64,000 nt of DNA, from the NCBI GenBank assembly GCA_947500525.1, contig CANMSH010000002.1, positions 496,001 to 560,000 of the forward strand. Direction: 5' to 3'. Position 1 is the first letter of the stretch; every line of letters starts with the position of its first letter. Position numbers and translations under genes: made by a program. The stretch comes from an uncultured Flavobacteriaceae bacterium. GTDB lineage: Bacteria; Bacteroidota; Bacteroidia; Flavobacteriales; Flavobacteriaceae. Under the pieces are notes generated by a model. The model worked only from the letters and a program-made list of their open reading frames with translations, ran no database searches and was not told the DNA's origin. Below are positions 26,320-34,997 of the stretch, in pieces.

Positions 26320-27369
26320 TTAAATCAATTCATTTAAAACGTTCTTCAATTTTATATTCTCCTCTGGATTTCCAACTGTAAATCGTAAGGTATTTTCACA
26401 TAATGGTTGTGTTGATCGGTTTCTAATTACTATACCTTTTTCTAATATCTCTTCATACCTCTTGTTTGCATGATCAACCTTGACTAAAACAAAATTGGCC
26501 TCAGTTGGGTATACCTCTGATATAAAGGGAATATCGGTTAAAGTAGCTATTAATTTTTCACGTTCTTCTATAATTTTGGCTACTTCTTGATCAACCCTTT
26601 CCTTAGCAAGCAAACGTTTTTTAGCTCTATTTTGAGTCAATTCGTTCACATTATAAGGAGGTTTAATTTTATTCAAAACATCTATTATTTCTTTAGAAGC
26701 GTAGCAAATACCCAGACGAATTCCGGCCAATCCATATGCTTTCGAAAGTGTTTGCGTAACGATCAAGTTTGGAAACTCCGAAAGTCTCTCCACCCAACTC
26801 TTATCGCTCGAAAAGTCAATATAAGCTTCGTCAATTACAACGATTCCCTTAAAGTTAACCAACAAGGTTTCGATTGTTTTTGATGAAAATGAGTTTCCTG
26901 TTGGATTATTAGGAGAACATATGAATAGTAATTTTGTATTGTCATTAATCGCCTTTAAAATTCCCTCTAAATCAGGTTCGTAACTTTGTGTAAGTAAGAC
27001 CTCTCTATTTTCAACATCATTTGTATCGGCAAGTACTTTATACATGCCATAAGTTGGAGGTAGTGTAATTATATTATCAATTCCAGGACGACAAAAAACG
27101 CGATAAATAAGATCTAATACTTCGTCACTACCATTACCAAGTAAAATGTTTTCTTCTAATATGTTCTTATTTGATGCTAAAATTGACTTCAAACTTCTTT
27201 GCTGTGGGTCAGGATAGCGATTTACTCCATTGTCGAACGGATTCTCATTGGCATCTAAAAAAACCATATCGGTGTCAAAGTCTTTAAATTCATCTCTAGC
27301 CGAAGAATAAGGCTTCAAGGCAGAAACATTCTTTCTTACCAAAATATTTAGGTTGAATTTAGTGTTCAT
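26320..27369 (-). CDS. hisC: Histidinol-phosphate aminotransferase
   Basis: 349-residue class II PLP aminotransferase. Landmarks: [39 protein letters not shown] and the PLP lysine in [16 protein letters not shown]. Converts imidazole-acetol phosphate to histidinol phosphate. Overlaps hisD by four bases. Confidence 0.97.
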   Translation of the reverse strand: MNTKFNLNILVRKNVSALKPYSSARDEFKDFDTDMVFLDANENPFDNGVNRYPDPQQRSLKSILASNKNILEENILLGNGSDEVLDLIYRVFCRPGIDNIITLPPTYGMYKVLADTNDVENREVLLTQSYEPDLEGILKAINDNTKLLFICSPNNPTGNSFSSKTIETLLVNFKGIVVIDEAYIDFSSDKSWVERLSEFPNLIVTQTLSKAYGLAGIRLGICYASKEIIDVLNKIKPPYNVNELTQNRAKKRLLAKERVDQEVAKIIEEREKLIATLTDIPFISEVYPTEANFVLVKVDHANKRYEEILEKGIVIRNRSTQPLCENTLRFTVGNPEENIKLKNVLNELI

Positions 27370-28652
27370 TTTTTTAAGCTTTTTAAACGTAAACTCACTG
27401 CATTTTTATGGGCTTGTAAACCTTCAGCTTCAGCCATTATCTCTATCGCGGGACCTATATTTTGTATTCCTTGTTTGGTAATTTTTTGAAAAGTCATACT
27501 CTTCATAAAGCTATCTAAGTTCACTCCCGAATACGCCTTAGAAAAACCGTTTGTAGGTAAGGTATGATTTGTTCCAGACGCATAGTCTCCGGCGCTTTCA
27601 GGTGTATAATTACCTATAAAAACCGATCCTGCGTTGATAATTCCATTTATATAAAACGCTTCATCTTTTGTGCAAATTATAAAATGCTCCGGGCCATATT
27701 CATTAATCAAGTCAATTGCAGCATCTTTGGTATCCATATATATTAACTTCGAATTCTGAATAGCTTTTTTGGCAATTTCCTTTCTTGGTAATTCTTTTAT
27801 TTGCAAGGTGATCTCTGTTTCAACCTCTTTGATCAAATCATGTGATGTAGAAACTAGAATAACTTGACTATCTGCTCCATGTTCTGCTTGACTCAATAAA
27901 TCTGAGGCCACAAAAGATGCATCTGCACTAGCATCAGCAACAACTAATAATTCACTCGGTCCCGCTGGCATATCAATAGCAACTCCAAATTTAGTGGCTA
28001 GCTGTTTCGCAATCGTCACAAACTGATTTCCAGGTCCGAAAATTTTAGAAACTTTCGGAATTTGATTTGTGCCAAATGTCATTCCCGCTATTGCTTGAAT
28101 ACCGCCAACCTTAAATATTTGAGTAACTCCACACAAATGTGCCGTGTATAGAATTGCTGGATTTATGTTGCCATTTTTATCTGGAGGTGAGCATAAAATA
28201 ATTTCCTTGCAACCCGCTAGTTTGGCAGGAATTGCGAGCATTAGTACTGTAGAAAACAGTGGCGCAGTTCCTCCTGGAATATAAAGTCCTACGCTCTCAA
28301 TGGCTCTTTTTTCTTGCCAACAGTGAACGCCTTCAATAGTTTCTACAGAAACATTTGATGTTTTTTGGGCATGATGAAATTTATCTATATTGCTCTTTGC
28401 TAAGCTAATAGAGTTCTTCAATTCATTAGAAACTTTATTTTGAGCTTCAGAAACTTCATTTTTACTAACCAGAAACGTATCCAATGTAATTCCATCAAAA
28501 AATGAAGTGTACTTCGAAATTGCCGTATCTCCTTTCAGTTCAACTTCATGAAAAATTTCTGACACTGTAGCTTCAATATCTTCTATTGTTTGTGTAGGTC
28601 TTTTTAAAACCTCTTCCCATGTATTTCTTGGAGGATTATTAATAATTTTCAT
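27366..28652 (-). CDS. hisD: Histidinol dehydrogenase
   Basis: 428 residues, zinc enzyme for the last two oxidations of the pathway. Seen: GLYIPGGTAPLFSTVLMLAIPAKL, VGGIQAIAGMTFGT, KIFGPGNQFV, IDMPAGPSELLVVAD, SQAEHGADSQ with the zinc-binding Gln/His, and GPEHFIIC. The start shares one base with the hisG stop. Confidence 0.98.
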   Translation of the reverse strand: MKIINNPPRNTWEEVLKRPTQTIEDIEATVSEIFHEVELKGDTAISKYTSFFDGITLDTFLVSKNEVSEAQNKVSNELKNSISLAKSNIDKFHHAQKTSNVSVETIEGVHCWQEKRAIESVGLYIPGGTAPLFSTVLMLAIPAKLAGCKEIILCSPPDKNGNINPAILYTAHLCGVTQIFKVGGIQAIAGMTFGTNQIPKVSKIFGPGNQFVTIAKQLATKFGVAIDMPAGPSELLVVADASADASFVASDLLSQAEHGADSQVILVSTSHDLIKEVETEITLQIKELPRKEIAKKAIQNSKLIYMDTKDAAIDLINEYGPEHFIICTKDEAFYINGIINAGSVFIGNYTPESAGDYASGTNHTLPTNGFSKAYSGVNLDSFMKSMTFQKITKQGIQNIGPAIEIMAEAEGLQAHKNAVSLRLKSLKK

Positions 28653-29509
28653 TATAAAACCATTTTTTCAATTGGACATACCAAGATACCTTGCGCACCT
28701 TTTACTTTTAACTCATCAATAATTTCCCAAAACTGATTTTTATCTATAACTGAATGAACAGAACTCCATCCTTCTTCGGCCAGTGGCAATACCGTTGGGC
28801 TTCGCATCCCTGGCAATACCTTTATAATTTCTTCTAATCTATCATTAGGCGCGTTCATTAACACATATCTTGAATTTCGCCCTTTTAGCACAGATTGAAT
28901 TCTGAACCGTACCTTATCAAGTAATTTTCTATTATCATCGCTAATTAAAGGCGACACTGCTAGAACAGCTTCTGATTTTAATAATACTTCAACTTCTTTT
29001 AAATTATTTTTAAAAAGAGTACTCCCACTTGAGACAATATCACAAATACCGTCGGCTAATCCTATGTTAGGTGCAATCTCTACAGAACCATTAATTACGT
29101 GTAGGTCAATCTCAATTCCCTTTTCAGATAAATAGGTCGTCACAGTATTAGGGTATGATGTTGCTATTTTCTTATTTGAAAAATAACTCATATCTGTATA
29201 CTCTTCATTTTTAGGAATCGCCAAAGAGACTCTGCATTGAGAAAAACCTAGTTTTTCGGCGATACCAATATCACTCCCTTTTTCTATCAATACATTCTCA
29301 CCAATAATGGCAATATCTACTACTCCATCTCGCAAATATTGTGGAATATCTCCGTTTCTCAGGTAGAACACCTCTAACGGAAAGTTACTCGCCTGGGCTT
29401 TCAATTGATCTTTACCATTATCGATAGAAATACCACAATCTTTAAGAAGCTTTAAAGAATCTTCATTTAATCGTCCCGATTTTTGAATTGCTATTTTTAA
29501 TTTACTCAT
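28652..29509 (-). CDS. hisG: ATP phosphoribosyltransferase, long form
   Basis: First enzyme of histidine synthesis, 285 residues. This is the long, HisZ-independent type: the catalytic domains (LKIAIQKSGRLNEDSLKLL, VDIAIIGENVL, GICDIVSSGSTL) are followed by a C-terminal PII-like regulatory domain from about 215 (PGMRSPTVLPLAEEGWSSVHSVI) that binds histidine. Expression is also controlled by the leader and attenuator immediately upstream. Confidence 0.97.
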   Translation of the reverse strand: MSKLKIAIQKSGRLNEDSLKLLKDCGISIDNGKDQLKAQASNFPLEVFYLRNGDIPQYLRDGVVDIAIIGENVLIEKGSDIGIAEKLGFSQCRVSLAIPKNEEYTDMSYFSNKKIATSYPNTVTTYLSEKGIEIDLHVINGSVEIAPNIGLADGICDIVSSGSTLFKNNLKEVEVLLKSEAVLAVSPLISDDNRKLLDKVRFRIQSVLKGRNSRYVLMNAPNDRLEEIIKVLPGMRSPTVLPLAEEGWSSVHSVIDKNQFWEIIDELKVKGAQGILVCPIEKMVL

Positions 29510-29580
29510 TTCTCTTGCTGCAATTGCAGATTTTTTTATTGTTAATCATTATGTTTGAGTAAATCAAAAGGCACATCTCA

Positions 29581-29617
29581 GAAAAGAAAAACCCGCTTGA
29601 CGAACTCAAACGGGTTT
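29581..29617 (-). terminator. his attenuator terminator
   Basis: Minus-strand RNA forms a 12-bp stem, AAACCCGTTTGA with TCAAGCGGGTTT (one G-U pair), 5-base loop, followed by TTTTCTTTTC. It lies between the His-rich leader ORF and hisG, where an attenuator belongs. Confidence 0.88.
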
Positions 29618-29660
29618 AAAATATCTTGATTTTATTCAATACATCTTCAATTCGCCTGAG
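29605..29660 (-). promoter_or_regulatory. his antiterminator pairing
   Basis: In the transcript CUCAGGCG (complement of 29653-29660, leader codons 15-17) can pair with CGUUUGAG (complement of 29605-29612, the 5' arm and loop of the terminator) over 8 bp including two G-U pairs. A ribosome stalled on the His codons leaves the first segment free; one reaching the leader stop codon covers it. Confidence 0.6.
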
Positions 29661-29703
29661 TGCAAATATGAAAATGATGATGATGTAATTGAATAAAGTT
29701 CAT
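29647..29703 (-). CDS. hisL: his operon leader peptide
   Basis: An 18-codon ORF reading MNFIQLHHHHFHICTQAN, with four consecutive His codons and a fifth two codons later, ahead of hisG on the same strand. This is the hallmark of ribosome-mediated histidine attenuation as known from Enterobacteriaceae. Its codons 4-8 are also complementary (12 bp, one bulge) to 29634-29645 downstream of its stop, giving a further stem that translation would melt. Too short for ordinary gene callers. Confidence 0.9.
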   Translation of the reverse strand: MNFIQLHHHHFHICTQAN

Positions 29704-29722
29704 TTCTTTGTTTTTACTTCTA

Positions 29723-29754
29723 CAAATATTTAGAATTTAAAATTAGAATTCCAA
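29723..29754 (-). promoter_or_regulatory. Candidate his operon promoter
   Basis: TTG, 21-base spacer, AATATTTG (one deviation from TAnnTTTG) on the minus strand, placing transcription start about 15 bases before the leader ATG. Confidence 0.45.
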
Positions 29755-29761
29755 ATATTTT

Positions 29762-30664
29762 TTAATCTTTTAATTTATTCATTTCTAAATTTCTTTTTTG
29801 AGCATGTTCATACCCATACTTCCACCACTTTTTCATTAACTTCTTATTAAATACTAATGAGTTGGTAGTTAGTACTGTAGGGGTATAGTACAAATTCAAT
29901 TTCACATCTTTATGCTTCGCTTCTAACTTACCAATATTTACGTTATATCTTTCTAATTGATCTAACATAAATTCTGATACCGTCATCATCAATCCGAAAG
30001 GGTTTTTAGAGGGCAAACGGTTTATTTGAGAAACCTCGGTTTCTAATATAATAGCATCCACCTCAGTAGCTCCACGTAAAATTGCTTCTCGAATAGGAAC
30101 AAGACAAGCAAATCCCCCATCGGCATAATCGCAATTATTCTTTCGTAGCAAACTCATAAACGGCACATAATTACAAGAACCCCAAATCCAATCACAAAAA
30201 TCAAGATATTCAAAATCCTTAATTGACTTATATTCAACTTGATTCGCTGTTAAATTTGAAACGGTAACGATTACATCCTTATGAGAATTTTTTACGCGAT
30301 TAAAGTAATCTTCAGTTATATATTTTTTTATAAATCGTCTTAGATTTTTACTTTCTCCGAACGTTCTTCTACCGTTCATAAAGTTCCACAAGGTGTTTAA
30401 ATGATTAATACTAACAACTTTCTCACCATGCACTGTTCTTACCACAAAGGGATTATTACTAAATATCTTTCGTTGACTTACGGTGGTATAAATTGCTTTT
30501 AACTCTCTCAACCTGCCCATTGCCAAGTGAGTTACCATTAGACTTCCTGTAGAAGTTCCTAGAAACAAGTCATATTCCTTATTGTTCTCCTCAATTAAAT
30601 ATTCAGCTACACCTCCCGCAAAAGCGCCTTTGCTTCCACCGCCAGATATTACCAATGCTTTCAT
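29762..30664 (-). CDS. Patatin-like phospholipase
   Basis: 300 residues with the patatin Ser-Asp dyad: oxyanion loop ISGGGSKGAFAGG at the N-terminus, nucleophile Ser38 in FLGTSTGS, and the Asp in CDYADGGFACLVP. No signal peptide or membrane segment, so it is cytoplasmic or peripheral, hydrolysing phospholipids or acyl esters. Ends GYEHAQKRNLEMNKL. Its stop codon lies just 8 bases beyond the his promoter region, with no terminator seen between, so readthrough into the his leader is possible. Confidence 0.88.
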   Translation of the reverse strand: MKALVISGGGSKGAFAGGVAEYLIEENNKEYDLFLGTSTGSLMVTHLAMGRLRELKAIYTTVSQRKIFSNNPFVVRTVHGEKVVSINHLNTLWNFMNGRRTFGESKNLRRFIKKYITEDYFNRVKNSHKDVIVTVSNLTANQVEYKSIKDFEYLDFCDWIWGSCNYVPFMSLLRKNNCDYADGGFACLVPIREAILRGATEVDAIILETEVSQINRLPSKNPFGLMMTVSEFMLDQLERYNVNIGKLEAKHKDVKLNLYYTPTVLTTNSLVFNKKLMKKWWKYGYEHAQKRNLEMNKLKD

Positions 30665-30719
30665 TTTATTGTAGTGTTATTTTATGTTTTTCGAATAAGT
30701 TAAAAAAATTATATCAACT

Positions 30720-30731
30720 AGGGCTAGCCCT
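30720..30731. repeat. 12-bp perfect palindrome AGGGCTAGCCCT
   Basis: GC-rich perfect palindrome in an AT-rich spacer between the divergent patatin and beta-propeller lipoprotein genes; possible operator, no partner identified. Confidence 0.35.
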
Positions 30732-30790
30732 TCTATTAATTTGACATGTAAAATACATGAGAAAATTATTTATTTGATATTCAAATCACT

Positions 30791-30798
30791 TATTTTTG
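30791..30798 (+). promoter_or_regulatory. -7 element TATTTTTG
   Basis: Exact TAnnTTTG match, 21 bases before the chosen ATG of the beta-propeller lipoprotein; it lies inside the apparent upstream extension of that frame and so argues for the shorter protein. Confidence 0.6.
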
Positions 30799-30818
30799 AT
30801 AAATCTAATCTATTTATA

Positions 30819-31865
30819 ATGAAAAGTAGTAACCTATTATTGATTTTAAGTTTTACACTCACTTTCTACGCTTGTAAAAAAGAAATTGAACCACGAGAAT
30901 TTGGATCAATTTCAATTGAAGAGATCAAAATCGATAGTACTAGTATCAGGGCGATTCATGTATTAAAAGATTCTACACTTTTTTTTACTACAAATAACGG
31001 ACAGATAGGAATGAGTGCTGGTTTTACAAGTGCTATGATGACTTCTGAGATAAAATATGATACAATTACACCACACTTTAGAAGTATCGCTTCTAATGGC
31101 AGCTCTATTTTTGTTTTGAGCGTGGGTAATCCTGCTTTGTTGTATAAATATGACGATGGAGAATCTCAATTAGTATATAAAGAAGAACATGAAAATGTTT
31201 TCTATGATGCGATGGCTTTTTTTGATTCTAAAAATGGCATCGCTATGGGCGATCCAACCGAAGATTGTTTGTCAATTATAGTGACTAAAGATAGTGGTAA
31301 TACCTGGACCAAAATTTCGTGTGATGACTTACCCAAAATAGAAGAAGGCGAAGCTGCTTTTGCGGCTAGTAATACTAATATATCGATCATAAAATCAAAC
31401 GTTTGGATTGTTACTGGAGGAAAGCGAGCTAGAGTATTTCATTCTAAAGACCAAGGAAAAACATGGCAGGTTTATAATACCCCTATTACACAAGGAGGAA
31501 AAATGACCGGAATTTATAGTGTAGATTTTTATGATTCTAATAATGGAATTATATTTGGCGGCAATTGGGAAGATAAATCTGATAACGCCGCCAATAAAGC
31601 AATTACGACAGATGGAGGGAAAAGTTGGCAGTTAGTAGCGAACAACAATGAACCTGGCTATAAAAGTTGCGTCCAATACATTCCCAATACATATGGTAAA
31701 GAGTTAATTGCTGTAGGTTCAACGGGCATTTCTTTTTCAAATGATAGTGGACAGTCCTGGAAAGAAATTAGTTCAAAAAAAGATTATTATACAATTCAGT
31801 TCGTGAATGAAAATATAGCTTGGTTAGCAGGTAAAAATAAAGTTGGTAAATTGATATTAAATTAG
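30819..31865 (+). CDS. BNR/YCF48-like beta-propeller lipoprotein
   Basis: 348 residues from the chosen start, which gives MKSSNLLLILSFTLTFYAC with the lipobox Cys19; a longer frame from 30741 would bury the signal. The mature part has repeated bladed motifs with Asp-box character: TKDSGNTWTKIS, SKDQGKTWQVY, TTDGGKSWQLV, SNDSGQSWKEIS. The fold is a beta-propeller like those of sialidases, Vps10 and the YCF48/HCF136 assembly factor. Catalytic residues cannot be assigned. Followed after 5 bases by a small lipoprotein gene and then pepT, probably one transcript. Confidence 0.85.
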   Translation: MKSSNLLLILSFTLTFYACKKEIEPREFGSISIEEIKIDSTSIRAIHVLKDSTLFFTTNNGQIGMSAGFTSAMMTSEIKYDTITPHFRSIASNGSSIFVLSVGNPALLYKYDDGESQLVYKEEHENVFYDAMAFFDSKNGIAMGDPTEDCLSIIVTKDSGNTWTKISCDDLPKIEEGEAAFAASNTNISIIKSNVWIVTGGKRARVFHSKDQGKTWQVYNTPITQGGKMTGIYSVDFYDSNNGIIFGGNWEDKSDNAANKAITTDGGKSWQLVANNNEPGYKSCVQYIPNTYGKELIAVGSTGISFSNDSGQSWKEISSKKDYYTIQFVNENIAWLAGKNKVGKLILN

Positions 31866-31870
31866 AATTA

Positions 31871-32431
31871 ATGAAAAAAATTATACTGTTTACAGTAATT
31901 GTTGCATTGGTAAGTTGTAAAAAAACTGCTATAGAAAGTGAACTTGGTTGTGATTCTTCGCCGAAAATAGGTAAAACGAAAGAAGTTAGAGATATTTTAA
32001 AAAAATTCAAAGTGGTGATTCCTGAAAATTGGGAAACTCAATTGTATTACGACGAATTTAAATCTCAAATTTATGCTGCCGATACAACAAAACAACTGAG
32101 TGAAACGTATATACTAGATATTGCTTGGCATCAAGGGGATCTTATGCTAAACGAAGCATTGGCAAAAAGTGTAAAGGACACCTTAAATATCCGCGAGCAA
32201 ATGACCACTGTCAAATCAGGATTTGGCACTTTTAAGAAAAAACAAAGTTATTGGAATCTATCTCAAGGAAAACGCTCAGATCGATTATATACATTTCTAC
32301 AAGTTTACCTTAAATCTGAAGAAGATGAATATTTTTTAATGACTACCAAATTGTTTGGGGATGCTAATGTAGATGCAAGATTATGTGAATCTATCGCTTT
32401 GTTTGATAAAGTAAAAATTATTGGAGAATGA
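31871..32431 (+). CDS. Lipoprotein of unknown function
   Basis: 186 residues, lipobox LVSC (Cys16). The mature protein is about 170 residues with a mix of helix and strand ([69 protein letters not shown]). The pattern vaguely recalls PsbP/MOG1-like folds, but I do not recognise the family. It overlaps the pepT start by four bases and follows the beta-propeller lipoprotein by five, so all three are likely coexpressed. Confidence 0.75.
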   Translation: MKKIILFTVIVALVSCKKTAIESELGCDSSPKIGKTKEVRDILKKFKVVIPENWETQLYYDEFKSQIYAADTTKQLSETYILDIAWHQGDLMLNEALAKSVKDTLNIREQMTTVKSGFGTFKKKQSYWNLSQGKRSDRLYTFLQVYLKSEEDEYFLMTTKLFGDANVDARLCESIALFDKVKIIGE

Positions 32432-33669
32432 ATATCCAACATATAATAGATCGGTTTATAAAGTATGTCAAAATAGATACTCAATCTGATCCAGAAAACA
32501 CCGCGTTTCCTAGCACAGAGAAACAATGGGACTTGGCTAAAGTATTAGTCAAAGACTTAGAAGAAATAGGAATGACCGATATTACATTGGATGAAAATTG
32601 CTATATCATGGCGACCTTACCAAGTAATCTCGACTACGAGGTACCTACAATTGGATTCATTTCACATATTGATACTAGTCCAGACTACTCAGGTACAAAT
32701 GTGAAACCACAAGTACATAGAGATTATAATGGAGGTGATATTGTTTTAAATAAGGAAGATGGAATTGTACTATCACCAAATTATTTTGAAGATTTAAACT
32801 TATATAAGGGTCAAACTATCATCACAACTGACGGCACTACCCTATTAGGTGCGGATGATAAAGCTGGTATTACAGAAATTGTTAGCGCCATGAAATATCT
32901 CATTAATCATCCAGAAATAAAACATGGGAAAATTAGAGTGGCTTTCACTCCGGATGAAGAAGTTGGAAAAGGAGCGCATCTATTCGATGTAAACAAGTTT
33001 GGTGCCGATTGGGCATATACCATGGATGGCAGTCAAATAGGTGAACTAGAATATGAAAATTTTAATGCTGCCGGTGCGAAAGTTACAATTAGCGGAAAAA
33101 TTGTACATCCTGGATATGCAAAGGGTAAAATGATTAATTCTATGTTAATTGCCAATGAATTCATCAGTCAATTGCCACAAAAAGAAGTACCCGAACACAC
33201 CGAAGGTTATGAAGGTTTTTTTCATTTATATGATATAAAGGGAACTGTTGAAAAAACAGAATTATCATATATTATTCGTGATCACGACATGAAACTCTTT
33301 GAGAAACGTAAAACAGACTTTCAATCTTTAGCCAACAAACTAAACAAGAAATTCGGCAGCGATATTATTAGCATTGATATGCAAGATCAATATTATAATA
33401 TGAAAGAGAAAATAGAACCTGTAATGCATATTGTGGATATTGCAGAAGAAGCGATGAAAAACATCGGTATAAAACCCTTGATAAAAGCTATTAGAGGTGG
33501 TACAGATGGGTCACAATTATCTTACAAAGGTTTACCTTGTCCGAACATATTTGCCGGAGGTCATAATTTTCATGGAAGATATGAATACGTTCCAGCTGAA
33601 TCAATGTTGAAAGCAACAGAAGTAATCGTGAAAATTGCTGAAATCACGGCGAAAAGAGCTAAAAAATAA
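32428..33669 (+). CDS. pepT: Peptidase T (tripeptide aminopeptidase)
   Basis: 413-residue M20B zinc peptidase that removes the N-terminal residue of tripeptides in the cytoplasm. Metal-binding and catalytic motifs: [71 protein letters not shown] and [13 protein letters not shown]. Full length for the family. Starts within the stop of the upstream lipoprotein gene. Confidence 0.96.
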   Translation: MNIQHIIDRFIKYVKIDTQSDPENTAFPSTEKQWDLAKVLVKDLEEIGMTDITLDENCYIMATLPSNLDYEVPTIGFISHIDTSPDYSGTNVKPQVHRDYNGGDIVLNKEDGIVLSPNYFEDLNLYKGQTIITTDGTTLLGADDKAGITEIVSAMKYLINHPEIKHGKIRVAFTPDEEVGKGAHLFDVNKFGADWAYTMDGSQIGELEYENFNAAGAKVTISGKIVHPGYAKGKMINSMLIANEFISQLPQKEVPEHTEGYEGFFHLYDIKGTVEKTELSYIIRDHDMKLFEKRKTDFQSLANKLNKKFGSDIISIDMQDQYYNMKEKIEPVMHIVDIAEEAMKNIGIKPLIKAIRGGTDGSQLSYKGLPCPNIFAGGHNFHGRYEYVPAESMLKATEVIVKIAEITAKRAKK

Positions 33670-33728
33670 CAAATAGACTATTTGTGTAATATTTTTGCAT
33701 GAAAGTTTTAATTACATCTCTGGTTACA

Positions 33729-33736
33729 TATATTTG
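33729..33736 (+). promoter_or_regulatory. -7 element TATATTTG
   Basis: Exact TAnnTTTG match 20 bases before the lysA ATG. A second copy, TATTTTTG, lies at 33690-33697; neither has a well-spaced TTG. Confidence 0.5.
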
Positions 33737-33756
33737 ACTTTTATAATAGAATAGAT

Positions 33757-34962
33757 ATGACCCATAAATTGTTATTAGCACTAGCTAAAAAATATGATAC
33801 TCCTCTATATGTGTATGATTCAAGTAAAATTGAATCTCAATATAATCGCATTACTTCTGCTTTTTCAAAGGTTCCTAATTTAAAAATAAATTACGCAGTT
33901 AAAGCACTGTCAAATATTAACGTTCTAAAAGTGTTTAAAAAACTGAACTCAGGTTTAGATACAGTTTCTGTTCAGGAAGTTCAACTAGGCCTAAAAGCGG
34001 GTTTCGATGCGAATGATATTATTTTCACACCGAATGGAGTCTCTTTAGAGGAAATAGAACAAGCCAAAGACTTAGGTGTTCAAATAAATATTGACAACAT
34101 TTCTATTTTGGAACAATTCGGACAAAAACATCCGAAAACGCCGGTATGTATTCGTATAAACCCTCACATTATGGCAGGTGGAAATAGTAAGATTTCTGTT
34201 GGCCATATTGACTCCAAATTTGGAATTTCCATACATCAATTGCCACATATACATAGAGTTGTTGAAAATACTGGTATGCACATAAATGGTATTCATATGC
34301 ATACGGGATCAGATATATATGATGTCGATGCCTTTTTAAGGGCTACAGAAATTCTATTCAACGCTGCAGAGACCTTTAAAGATCTAGAGTATATAGATTT
34401 TGGCAGTGGATTCAAAGTACCCTATAAAGAAGGTGATATTGAAACCGACATTGAAGAGTTAGGTAAGAAATTATCAAAACGGTTCAATGATTTTTGTAAA
34501 GACTTTGGAAAGGATTTGACATTAATGTTTGAACCTGGAAAATTTTTGGTTAGTGAAGCAGGCAAGTTTTTGGCTAATGTAAATGTGGTTAAACAAACTA
34601 CTTCTACGGTATTTGCTGGAGTCGACACAGGCATGAATCATTTGATTAGACCTATGTTTTATGATGCTTATCATCATATTGATAATATTTCCAATCCAAA
34701 AGGTAAAGAGCGTTTTTATAGCGTTGTTGGTTATATATGTGAAACAGATACTCTGGGCGCCAATAGAAGAATTAAAGAAATACGTGAAGGTGATGTTTTA
34801 AGTTTTAGTAATGCAGGAGCCTATTGTTTTTCAATGGCCTCCAATTATAATTCTAGATACCGTCCAGCTGAAGTTCTCATTCATGATGGTAAAGATTATC
34901 TCATAAGAAAAAGAGAAACAATGGAAGATATTTTAAAAAATCAAGAATCAATTACAATTTAA
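33757..34962 (+). CDS. lysA: Diaminopimelate decarboxylase
   Basis: 401-residue fold-III PLP enzyme, last step of lysine synthesis. PLP Lys in INYAVKALSN, IHMHTGSDI, DFGSGFKVPY, FEPGKFLVSEAG, and the C-terminal active site CETDTLG and GAYCFSMASNYNSR. Monocistronic, between a promoter box and a strong terminator. It lies 2 kb from the thrA aspartokinase, which supplies the shared aspartyl phosphate. Confidence 0.96.
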   Translation: MTHKLLLALAKKYDTPLYVYDSSKIESQYNRITSAFSKVPNLKINYAVKALSNINVLKVFKKLNSGLDTVSVQEVQLGLKAGFDANDIIFTPNGVSLEEIEQAKDLGVQINIDNISILEQFGQKHPKTPVCIRINPHIMAGGNSKISVGHIDSKFGISIHQLPHIHRVVENTGMHINGIHMHTGSDIYDVDAFLRATEILFNAAETFKDLEYIDFGSGFKVPYKEGDIETDIEELGKKLSKRFNDFCKDFGKDLTLMFEPGKFLVSEAGKFLANVNVVKQTTSTVFAGVDTGMNHLIRPMFYDAYHHIDNISNPKGKERFYSVVGYICETDTLGANRRIKEIREGDVLSFSNAGAYCFSMASNYNSRYRPAEVLIHDGKDYLIRKRETMEDILKNQESITI

Positions 34963-34996
34963 AAAAAGCCTCCATTTTAATAATGGAGGCTTTTTT
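34962..34996. terminator. Bidirectional terminator, lysA / Xaa-Pro peptidase
   Basis: Fifteen-bp perfect arms AAAAAAGCCTCCATT/AATGGAGGCTTTTTT with a 5-base loop between convergent stop codons; T-runs on both strands. Confidence 0.93.
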
Positions 34997-34997
34997 C

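Noticed and set aside
33670-33756. Lysine riboswitch before lysA
   Set aside because: The 87-base spacer is too short for the L box and shows only promoter-like boxes.
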